Positions 40,917 to 47,393 of a stretch of DNA of 47,393 bases are shown piece by piece. How positions within the stretch are numbered: the stretch's first letter is position 1; the number at the start of each line of letters is the position of its first letter. A program made the translations under genes and the position numbers. The DNA lies in contig CASENS010000064.1 of the NCBI GenBank assembly GCA_949289345.1, positions 1 through 47,393 of the forward strand, given 5' to 3'. The notes below the pieces were generated by a model, which worked only from the letters and a program-made list of their open reading frames with translations, ran no database searches and was not told the DNA's origin. Source of the stretch: an uncultured Bacteroides sp. (GTDB taxonomy: Bacteria; Bacteroidota; Bacteroidia; Bacteroidales; Bacteroidaceae).

Positions 40917-40947
40917 CGAAAGTAGGACAAAAAACTTTATGGAGCAA
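40917..40947 (-). promoter_or_regulatory. Promoter of the polyene-like operon
   Basis: On the minus strand TTG (40945-40947) lies 20 nt before TACTTTCG (40917-40924), one base off the TAnnTTTG consensus. It ends 10 bases before the ATG at 40907, so the leader would be only a few bases. The imperfect box suggests regulated or weak expression. Confidence 0.55.
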
Positions 40948-41034
40948 AAGAGTTTTTATGGTAAGCAACTTGTAGGACATAAATGGGGAAATTTGGACAT
41001 TTTCCCTGTTAGAGTGCATTCATAGAAATGAAAA

Positions 41035-41112
41035 ACACGGAGGCACAAAAATATGGGGAAAGGATCTGATGAATGTTCCATAGAATTCCTCCATACTTTT
41101 GTACCTCCGTGT
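41035..41112. repeat. Inverted repeat (two 22-bp arms) between gcvP and the polyene-like operon
   Basis: ACACGGAGGCACAAAAATAT with GG (41035-41056) pairs with 41091-41112 with two mismatches around a 34-base loop. It lies 23 bases past the gcvP stop on the minus strand and may end that transcript or be a dispersed palindromic element. The T-run expected of a terminator is absent. Confidence 0.75.
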
Positions 41113-41134
41113 CGGGGAGGGAAGAGGTCAATGA

Positions 41135-43984
41135 TTATTCAAATTTACCGTAACGGGTGGCAAGTAGCTTGCGGTCACCCAATGTGTTGTCTACGCGGGC
41201 TACGTTTATCCAAAACTTGTTTTCGCGTACGGCCTTCGTGGGGTAGGCTGCTTTTTGGCGTGTGTAGCTATGTTCCCACTGGTCAGACACAATTTCGTAT
41301 TCAGGATGTGGGGCATTGAGCAACACGTTGTCCACTTTGTCCGCACGTCCTTCCTTTACTTCCTGTATCTCGCCCCAAATATGAAGCATCACATCTACGA
41401 AGTTATTCAACTCAGCCAGGCTTTCACTTTCAGTGGGTTCTACCATCAGCGTACCGTGCACGGGGAAGGAGAGGGTGGGGGCATGATAGCCATAGTCCAT
41501 GAGGCGCTTGGCGATGTCGTTCTCGCTGATTCCCGTTTCTTCGTGAAGCTTGCGGCACTCCAATATCATTTCGTGGCCTACAAAGCCCTGCGCACCTCGG
41601 TAGACGATGCCGTACGTGTCTTGTAGGCAGGCGGCCAGATAATTGGCATTGAGGATAGCTATCTTTGTGGCACGTGTCAATCCTTCGGCTCCCATCATGC
41701 GGATGTATCCGTAGGTGATGGGCAGGATACCGGCACTTCCATAAGGTGCGGAGGAAACTTCGTTGGTGGCGTTTCCCCAGTTGGTATGTCCGGGCAGGAA
41801 AGGTATCAGATGGGGAGCTACGCAGATGGGGCCTACACCGGGACCTCCTCCGCCATGGGGGGAAGCGAAGGTTTTATGCAGGTTTAAGTGGCATACGTCT
41901 GCGCCGATAAATCCGGGACTTGTGAGTCCTACTTGAGCATTCATGTTGGCGCCGTCCATGTACACTTGCGCTCCGCAAGTGTGGATGATGCGACATATTT
42001 CTACGATTTCCGTCTCGAAGATTCCATGTGTAGAAGGGTAGGTTATCATGAGTGCGGCCAGTTCATCACGGTTTTCCTCGGCTTTGCGTCGCAGATCATC
42101 CATGTCCACGTTGCCATGTTCATCGCAGGCGCAGGTCACGGGAGTAAATCCTGCCTGTACGCAGCTGGCCGGATTGGTTCCGTGAGCCGAAGCTGGTATC
42201 AATATCTTGTTTCGGTTTCCTTGTCCGATGCTTTCCAAGTAAGCGCGGATGACTCTCAGACCGGTATATTCGCCTGCAGCTCCCGAATTGGGCTGGAGGC
42301 TAACACCGGCCATGCCTGTGATGGCTTTCAATTCCTCGCAAAGATTATTGATGAGTTCGGTATAGCCTTCGGCTTGGTCTTCGGGCACCAATGGATGGAG
42401 GTTCATGAATTCGGGGCGGCTCAAAGGTAGCATCTCGGCGGCGGCATTGAGCTTCATGGTACATGAACCAAGTGAAATCATGGAGTGTGCCAAGGAGATG
42501 TCCTTGCGATCCAGACGCTTGATGTAGCGCACCATTTCAGTTTCCGTGTGATATTTTTGGAAAACTTCGTGCGTCAAGAACGGACTTTGGCGGCGCAGGG
42601 CGGGCATAATGGTACATCCCTGGGGTACGTCACACACCTTGCTCCAATCCTTTTCGGCAGCTATGGCGAAGATGGAGAGCAGGACATTCACGGCGCAAAT
42701 ATCGGTGGTTTCGTCTATGCTGAAGCCCACTTCATTGTGCTCGAAATAGCGTAGGTTCACTTCTTTGCTCAGTGCCACAGCTTGTACCTGTTCGATGGAC
42801 ACTTGCTGGGGCAATGCAAAGCGGAGTGTGTCGAAATAGTGCTCATTGAGCTGACGATAACCAAGTTTTGTCAATTCCTTCTCCATGAATGCTGTAATGC
42901 TATGGATGCGTTCAGCTATGTTGCGTATACCTTCTTGACCATGATATACGGCATAGAAACCGGCCATGGTGGCCAGCAGGGCTTGGGCGGTGCAGATGTT
43001 CGAAGTGGCTTTTTCGCGCTTGATGTGTTGTTCACGTGTTTGCAGAGCCATGCGATAACACAGCTTGCCGTATTTGTCCTTGGACCATCCGATGATGCGT
43101 CCCGGCATGTTACGTTTGTATTCTTCGCGTGTGGCGAAGTAGGCGGCTGAAGGACCTCCGTAGAACATCGGTGTGCCCAAACGTTGGGTGGTTCCGAACA
43201 CGATGTCGGCTCCCCATTCGCCTGGAGGAGTCAGCAGGGCGAGGCTTAAGATATCAGCGGCTACAGCCACTTTGCATCCTGCTTCATGGGCACGCTTTAC
43301 GAAATCGCGGTAGTCCTCCACACATCCGTCTGAGTTGGGGTACTGAAGCACGCAGGCAAAAACGTCGGGTGTAAGCTGGGCTTCGCTGAACCGGCCTGTC
43401 TGCAGGATGATACCCTGGGGGATGGCGCGGGTAGTCATTACGGCCAAGGTCTGCGGGAAGATATGCTCATCCACAAACACTACATTAGCTCCTGCCTTTT
43501 GCTGGGGGCGGGTTCGCAGGGCGTACATCATGCTTACAGATTCGGCCGCAGCCGTGGCTTCATCCAGCAGGGAGCAGTTGGCCAGAGGCATGCCCGTGAG
43601 GTCGCACACGACGGTTTGAAAGTTCATTAAGGCCTCCAAACGTCCTTGGGACACTTCGGTTTGATAAGGTGTGTAAGAGGTGTACCACACGGGGTTCTCG
43701 AACACATTGCGCTGGATGACGGCTGGGGTGATAGTGCCATACCATCCCATGCCTATGTAGGTGGTGAAGAGTTTGTTTTTGGACGCTAAGCGAGCTATGT
43801 GTCCGGCAAACTCGTATTCGGTCATGGGCTGGGGAAGATCCAAAGGAGTTTTCAAGCGGATGTTGGATGGCAGTGTCTTGTCTATCAGTTCGTCCAAGCT
43901 GGATACTCCTATTTTGCGGAGCATGAGGGCTTCATCGTCCTTGCTGATGCCTATATGGCGATGAGGAAGTAAATCGTTTGTCAT
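41135..43984 (-). CDS. gcvP: Glycine dehydrogenase (decarboxylating), P protein
   Basis: The 949-residue PLP enzyme of the glycine cleavage system decarboxylates glycine and passes the aminomethyl group to the lipoyl H protein. It is a single-chain P protein: N-terminal half starting MTNDLLPHRHIGISKDDEALML, with ASLLDEATAAAE-type core; C-terminal half with SLGSCTMKLNAAAEML, GEYTGLRVIRAYL, PASAHGTNPASC and the PLP-lysine motif HLNLHKTFASPHGGGGPG. gcvT and gcvH are not in the window. It follows the MBL gene by 48 bases on the same strand. Confidence 0.96.
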   Translation of the reverse strand: MTNDLLPHRHIGISKDDEALMLRKIGVSSLDELIDKTLPSNIRLKTPLDLPQPMTEYEFAGHIARLASKNKLFTTYIGMGWYGTITPAVIQRNVFENPVWYTSYTPYQTEVSQGRLEALMNFQTVVCDLTGMPLANCSLLDEATAAAESVSMMYALRTRPQQKAGANVVFVDEHIFPQTLAVMTTRAIPQGIILQTGRFSEAQLTPDVFACVLQYPNSDGCVEDYRDFVKRAHEAGCKVAVAADILSLALLTPPGEWGADIVFGTTQRLGTPMFYGGPSAAYFATREEYKRNMPGRIIGWSKDKYGKLCYRMALQTREQHIKREKATSNICTAQALLATMAGFYAVYHGQEGIRNIAERIHSITAFMEKELTKLGYRQLNEHYFDTLRFALPQQVSIEQVQAVALSKEVNLRYFEHNEVGFSIDETTDICAVNVLLSIFAIAAEKDWSKVCDVPQGCTIMPALRRQSPFLTHEVFQKYHTETEMVRYIKRLDRKDISLAHSMISLGSCTMKLNAAAEMLPLSRPEFMNLHPLVPEDQAEGYTELINNLCEELKAITGMAGVSLQPNSGAAGEYTGLRVIRAYLESIGQGNRNKILIPASAHGTNPASCVQAGFTPVTCACDEHGNVDMDDLRRKAEENRDELAALMITYPSTHGIFETEIVEICRIIHTCGAQVYMDGANMNAQVGLTSPGFIGADVCHLNLHKTFASPHGGGGPGVGPICVAPHLIPFLPGHTNWGNATNEVSSAPYGSAGILPITYGYIRMMGAEGLTRATKIAILNANYLAACLQDTYGIVYRGAQGFVGHEMILECRKLHEETGISENDIAKRLMDYGYHAPTLSFPVHGTLMVEPTESESLAELNNFVDVMLHIWGEIQEVKEGRADKVDNVLLNAPHPEYEIVSDQWEHSYTRQKAAYPTKAVRENKFWINVARVDNTLGDRKLLATRYGKFE

Positions 43985-44032
43985 AATTATTAATTTAATG
44001 TGCCATTATAATATAATTATTGCAACTTATAT

Positions 44033-44671
44033 TTATCTGAAGAATGGGTTTTCGACCTTCTCGATGCCAATGGTGGTGGGCGCTCCGTGTCCCGGATATA
44101 CTATCGTTTCATTGGGTAGTACGAACAGACGGCTACAGATGTGTTCTATCAACTCGTCGAAATTTCCTCCTGCCAAATCGGCCCGTCCTATGCTCCCTTG
44201 GAAAAGAACGTCACCCGAGAATATGCAATGCTCCGGTGCGCAATGGAATACGAGGCTTCCGGGCGAGTGTCCAGGCACATGAATGCATTCCAAACGTGTG
44301 TGTCCGAAGTTTACGATGTCTCCATCGTGTAAATATCTGCCCAAAGGTACGGGCTGTTCCTTCAATTGAAATCCGAACATGCGGCTCTGTTTGGGGGCTT
44401 CTTCTATCCAGAATTCATCCGCTTGGTTGGCTTCGGCTTTCAAGCCGAATTCTTTCAACATGAAGGGGTTTCCGAATATGTGGTCCAGATGCAGGTGGGT
44501 GTTAAGCAGGTGCTTCACTTGAAGGTTGAAGTCGGTAATGAAGCCTTTAAGCTGGGCTTTTTCTTCTTCATAATAACATCCGGGGTCTATTACCACGGCT
44601 TCGTTCGTTTCGTCCCACAAGACATAGCAATTTACCGGGAACATGTTGAACTCAAATCTTTTTATTTTCAT
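44033..44671 (-). CDS. MBL-fold hydrolase, glyoxalase II-like
   Basis: The 212-residue metallo-beta-lactamase fold protein starts MKIKRFEFNMFPVNCYVLWDE and has THLHLDHIFG (metal ligands), VPGHSPGSLVF, FSGDVLFQGSIGR and VYPGHGAPTTIG, the order in glyoxalase II-like thioester hydrolases. It lacks the C-terminal extension of GloB, so its substrate may be another thioester. The ATG at 44671 gives the family N terminus; a longer reading upstream has no sign of coding. It is 17 bases downstream of rsmG. Confidence 0.87.
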   Translation of the reverse strand: MKIKRFEFNMFPVNCYVLWDETNEAVVIDPGCYYEEEKAQLKGFITDFNLQVKHLLNTHLHLDHIFGNPFMLKEFGLKAEANQADEFWIEEAPKQSRMFGFQLKEQPVPLGRYLHDGDIVNFGHTRLECIHVPGHSPGSLVFHCAPEHCIFSGDVLFQGSIGRADLAGGNFDELIEHICSRLFVLPNETIVYPGHGAPTTIGIEKVENPFFR

Positions 44672-44688
44672 GGCATGTGTATATTTTC

Positions 44689-45315
44689 TTATACCGCGAC
44701 AAATACTACTTTCTTTGTTTTGAAATATTCTTCTTCGAAATAATCGCTTAGGTTCCATTCCAACGCTTTGTGCCTAAAGGTGGCAAGTTCGTGCCCTAAT
44801 TCGCCTCCCTTGAGGCAGAGTAGGCCGTTGGGCAGGGCGTTGCGCTGTATGGTAGTAATGTTTCTCCGTACAAGCTTTATCATGTCGGGCAATGGCATTA
44901 CAGCTCGACTCACCACGAAGTCGTACTGGTCTTTTATTTCCTCGGCTCGTGTGTGGCTTAGGGTGACGTTCTTCAGACCGATGGAGGAAGCTACTTCTGT
45001 GGCTACGAGTATTTTCTTCCCGATGCTATCAACCAAGTGGAAGTGGGTATCGGGAAAGAGAATGGCCAGTGGTATGCCAGGAAATCCACCTCCGGTGCCC
45101 AAATCCATCACCTGTGTACCAGGCTTGAAACGGATGGCACGGGCTATGCCCAGTGAGTGGAGCACGTGGTGTTCATACAGGTTTCCTATATCTTTGCGCG
45201 AGATGACGTTTATTTTGGCATTCCAATCAGTGTACAATTCTCCCAAAGCAGCATATTGAGCAATTTGTGTCTCGCTTAAGTTTTGGAAATATTTCGTTAG
45301 GATGTCTATGCTCAT
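44689..45315 (-). CDS. rsmG: 16S rRNA (guanine-N7) methyltransferase RsmG
   Basis: The 208-residue class I methyltransferase methylates G527 of 16S rRNA. It shows NVISRKDIGNLYEHHVLHSLGIA, the SAM-binding VMDLGTGGGFPGIPLAILFP, HLVDSIGKKI and FVVSRAVMPLPDMI, all RsmG signatures. The ATG at 45315 lies two bases after the stop of the DUF3298 gene; a GTG at 45321 would overlap it. Loss of this protein gives low-level streptomycin resistance in other bacteria. Confidence 0.94.
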   Translation of the reverse strand: MSIDILTKYFQNLSETQIAQYAALGELYTDWNAKINVISRKDIGNLYEHHVLHSLGIARAIRFKPGTQVMDLGTGGGFPGIPLAILFPDTHFHLVDSIGKKILVATEVASSIGLKNVTLSHTRAEEIKDQYDFVVSRAVMPLPDMIKLVRRNITTIQRNALPNGLLCLKGGELGHELATFRHKALEWNLSDYFEEEYFKTKKVVFVAV

Positions 45316-45317
45316 TT

Positions 45318-46157
45318 TCACTTTTCAATCTCCTCTACCAGTTTTGTGTTGTTCAGCAGATGGCGCACGGCATCGTATGGCAGGCTGATTTTTACGGGTC
45401 CCATGACATAAGGTGCAATGTCGTACACGTTATAATAGAAAGTGATGCCATTCCTGTCAAGATAGAAGTTTTCAGTAGGGGTCAGTTCGCCTGTGCTGGT
45501 GTAGCCCATATCCTCCAGTTCTTCGTGAGTGGCTACATTGTTATCCGCCATTAACTGATTCCATAGAAGGTCGGTGAGGGGGAGTTCATAGTCGGGCACG
45601 AAGAGGTCGGTTAGACGGATGGGGGTAAGTGTTTTTAGGTTCAAGTTCAGGTAGGAGGACATGTAGATACCGTGTGCGCCGCCTGTGTATTCATTGAAAT
45701 CTATGCGATATACCAGCAGGTTTCCGGCGTAGTATTGCGCGTGCCCTTCTATTCCTTTATAGTAGGAATACCAAGCGCCCACATTCCCTTCTTGACTTTC
45801 TTTAGTATAGGCGGGCTCTAAATCGGTCTTGTAGTTCTCCACATATTGTTCGGCATATTCGTTTATGGCTTGTTTGGGAGATTGGTTCGTGTACTTGTCA
45901 CCCAGGCATACGGCTAAGATGTATGCATTAATGCTGTCTTGCATGAGTGAATCAGCCGAATGGTTTATGTAGGCTATGTTCATCACGATGTTGCATGAGG
46001 GCTTGGCGGTGTCTCCAAACAGGTGTTCCGTACGATTCACCTGTAGGCTATCAAACTCCAATGCACCTGCGTCTTGTTTCACTTTGTCGGTGCATGAGAA
46101 GAAAAAACTACTTGCTGCAAGCAGAAGAGCAAGCAGACTGGCATTTTGCTTTTTCAT
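45318..46157 (-). CDS. DUF3298 lipoprotein (RsiV/PdaC-like)
   Basis: The 279-residue lipoprotein has a signal peptide and lipobox Cys at about 22 (ASSFFFSC). The mature part has a DUF4163-type N-terminal region and a C-terminal DUF3298-like region with VYRIDFNEYTGGAHGIYMSSYLNLNLKTLTPIRLTDLF, whose EYTGGAHG is the typical motif, and ITFYYNVYDIAPYVMGPVKISLPYDAV at the end. In RsiV this module binds lysozyme; whether this protein does is unknown. It is the first gene before rsmG. Confidence 0.82.
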   Translation of the reverse strand: MKKQNASLLALLLAASSFFFSCTDKVKQDAGALEFDSLQVNRTEHLFGDTAKPSCNIVMNIAYINHSADSLMQDSINAYILAVCLGDKYTNQSPKQAINEYAEQYVENYKTDLEPAYTKESQEGNVGAWYSYYKGIEGHAQYYAGNLLVYRIDFNEYTGGAHGIYMSSYLNLNLKTLTPIRLTDLFVPDYELPLTDLLWNQLMADNNVATHEELEDMGYTSTGELTPTENFYLDRNGITFYYNVYDIAPYVMGPVKISLPYDAVRHLLNNTKLVEEIEK

Positions 46158-46206
46158 ATGTGTATTTTGTTAGAAAAACAATAGTATGTTATGGTTTCAC
46201 TTCCGA

Positions 46207-46214
46207 CAAATATA
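46207..46214 (-). promoter_or_regulatory. Promoter -7 box of the DUF3298-rsmG unit
   Basis: On the minus strand TATATTTG fits TAnnTTTG, 50 bases before the ATG at 46157. A TTG lies 23 nt further upstream, slightly too far. Confidence 0.4.
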
Positions 46215-46261
46215 AGGTTTATTGTCTGAATTTCATGCAAAAGAGGCGTGGTTTTTTGATT

Positions 46262-47098
46262 TTAACTATTCCTATATTCTTGTGGCGTCATTCCCACATG
46301 GCGCTTGAAGTACTTGCCAAAGAAAGATGCATTGGGAAACCCCAGCGAGTAGGCAATCTCTTGAATGGTCATATTCGTAGACTTCAGTTTGGTTTTTACG
46401 TCGACCAGCACTACGTGGGCTATAATGTCCAGCACGCCTCGTCCTGTGACTTGTTTCACGGTGGTGCTGAGATGTTGTAGTGTGATGCCCATTAGGTCGG
46501 CGTAATATTGGGCCCGGCGTTCGTGTGTGTAATGCTCGAAAACTAATTGTACCAGTCTATGACATATTTCTTCGCCTCGGCTTCGTATGCGTCCTGTGCC
46601 AAGCTTTAGGCGGGCGTACATGCGGGTGGTAGTGTACAGCAGGTTGTTCAGTATGCCACGTGCCATTCTCGTGTCGGGAGGGTAGGGACCGGTGGTAATA
46701 CGTCCCACGAGAGCGAAATAATCCTCCAGGTAAGACACCACGAGGGGGTCGTTTATGTGCACCACAGGATTCTCAGCCAGTTCTGGATAGGTGGCTGGAG
46801 TTGGTGGCATGATGTCTACTCCTGTGTGGCAATGCTCTGAAAAGCCTATGAATCCTAAGCGTATTTTTCCTTCCTGTCCATAGAACTGGATGATACTGCC
46901 CGGAAGGAGTACGATGAAGTCACCTTGTCTCACTTCCGTATCCATCAAATTGATGCTCACTTTAAGAGCGCCTTCCAAGCACAGGGCAAAAATGCACGCC
47001 CCTAATCGGCAAGGTTGCTTGTACACACTTAGAATGTCTTCGGTGACATCTGTCCATGCAATGATATCTACTGGGAGATCTACGTGGGGAAAGTCCAT
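46262..47098 (-). CDS. AraC-family transcriptional regulator
   Basis: The 278-residue protein has an N-terminal cupin-like sensing region (about 1-160: RLGACIFALCLEGALKVSINLMDTEVRQGDFIVLLPGSIIQFYG) and a C-terminal double helix-turn-helix (about 180-277): MGITLQHLSTTVKQVTGRGVLDII, MTIQEIAYSLGFPNASFFGKYFKRHVGMTPQEYR, the AraC signature. The effector and targets are unknown. Its neighbours are housekeeping genes, so it may act on genes beyond the right terminal repeat. Confidence 0.92.
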   Translation of the reverse strand: MDFPHVDLPVDIIAWTDVTEDILSVYKQPCRLGACIFALCLEGALKVSINLMDTEVRQGDFIVLLPGSIIQFYGQEGKIRLGFIGFSEHCHTGVDIMPPTPATYPELAENPVVHINDPLVVSYLEDYFALVGRITTGPYPPDTRMARGILNNLLYTTTRMYARLKLGTGRIRSRGEEICHRLVQLVFEHYTHERRAQYYADLMGITLQHLSTTVKQVTGRGVLDIIAHVVLVDVKTKLKSTNMTIQEIAYSLGFPNASFFGKYFKRHVGMTPQEYRNS

Positions 47099-47166
47099 TT
47101 TGAGTTCAGATTTATGATTTTAGATTTAAGAAAATTTCATTCTTTAATTACCTTATCTGTGTTCCG

Positions 47167-47174
47167 CAAAAGTA
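47167..47174 (-). promoter_or_regulatory. Promoter -7 box of the AraC regulator gene
   Basis: On the minus strand TACTTTTG fits TAnnTTTG, 69 bases before the ATG at 47098. The -33 element is not clear. Confidence 0.5.
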
Positions 47175-47229
47175 CCACATTTTTATGATATATAACATAC
47201 TTTCTTTATGAATATTTTTCGCAAGAATA

Positions 47230-47237
47230 TACCTTTG
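47230..47237 (+). promoter_or_regulatory. Outward-facing promoter -7 box beside the right terminal repeat
   Basis: TACCTTTG fits TAnnTTTG and would direct transcription rightward through the terminal repeat and off the window. It is in unique sequence, 16 bases inside the repeat edge. No -33 TTG is seen. Confidence 0.4.
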
Positions 47238-47253
47238 TTTGAAAGGAAAGTCC

Positions 47254-47392
47254 TATATTTCCTCTATGAAAAGCAAGACCGCGACTATCTTTGTGTGTGG
47301 AAACGAGTGTCTATCCCTCTCTATATCCTTTTCCCCTTGCAATACTGCATGACGGTCCAGTTCCGATTATTGTCGGAACAATGAACACTTAT
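47254..47392. repeat. Right copy of 139-bp terminal inverted repeat
   Basis: This is the exact reverse complement of 1-139, and the identity ends sharply on the inner side at 47254. The palindrome GTTCCGA-N6-TCGGAAC lies at 47360-47379 and a TATCTTTG box at 47286-47293 faces outward. A short ATG-starting frame here (MKSKTATIF) has no coding support. Confidence 0.95.
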
Positions 47393-47393
47393 G

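Noticed and set aside
47254-47392. Small gene starting MKSKTATIF in the terminal repeat
   Set aside because: The frame is short, has no family features, and is probably a chance opening in the repeat.

Overview
The window is 47.4 kb of chromosomal DNA from a gut-type Bacteroidales, most likely Bacteroides or Phocaeicola. The evidence is the Bacteroidota promoter signature (TTG, 19-21 nt, TAnnTTTG) before several genes, the RprX/RprY two-component pair, a second EF-G of the Bacteroides EF-G2 type, a CepA/CblA-like class A beta-lactamase, and many DUF families typical of Bacteroides (3737, 4468, 4199, 6048, 6452, 5686, 4250). The two ends of the window are perfect inverted copies of the same 139 bp, so the contig stops inside a repeat.

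Layout. 0.2-5 kb: a beta-helix protein (DUF3737), a small envelope-stress-like operon (YtxH, holin-like membrane protein, small protein), two lipoproteins, an AlkZ-like protein and a LysM glucosaminidase. 5.1-10.8 kb: cytidine deaminase, a redox operon (membrane polyferredoxin, Tat-type aldo/keto reductase with ferredoxin tail, DUF1893), mannonate dehydratase and DUF4250. 10.9-18.6 kb, minus strand: DUF4468, a GH13 amylase, ApbE, MntP, DUF6048, DUF6452, a GtrB-like glycosyltransferase and DUF4199. 18.65-25.7 kb, mostly plus strand: SRP RNA and tRNA-Thr, EF-G2, RprX-RprY, a small membrane protein on the minus strand, then rpsF-rpsR-rplI. 25.8-28.8 kb is AT-rich accessory DNA with a beta-lactamase, repeat arrays, a palindromic element, a truncated MFS gene, a GNAT gene and a coiled-coil gene.

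28.9-40.95 kb is a visibly GC-rich, tightly packed minus-strand operon of eleven genes: GNAT acyltransferase, ketosynthase, ACP, two hot-dog dehydratases, MMPL exporter, CrtI-like FAD oxidoreductase, FabG, LolA-like carrier, thioesterase and a DUF5686 outer-membrane protein. This is the chain-extension and export half of an aryl-polyene/flexirubin-like pathway, without a recognisable starter, ligase or chain-length-factor gene. 41.1-47.1 kb, minus strand: gcvP, an MBL hydrolase, rsmG, a DUF3298 lipoprotein and an AraC regulator.

The most unusual signals are: (1) the minimal polyene-like operon, whose two dehydratases carry complementary halves of the usual His/Glu active site; (2) four or five 23-bp hairpin repeats between its ketosynthase and ACP genes; (3) a family of 22-bp-phased GTATC-N4-GATAC palindromes at two distant loci in opposite orientation; (4) another about 22-bp-phased array around GTTAAGT; and (5) the terminal inverted repeats, with a terminator just inside one and an outward promoter just inside the other. 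All function calls come from reading the sequence; no database search was run.
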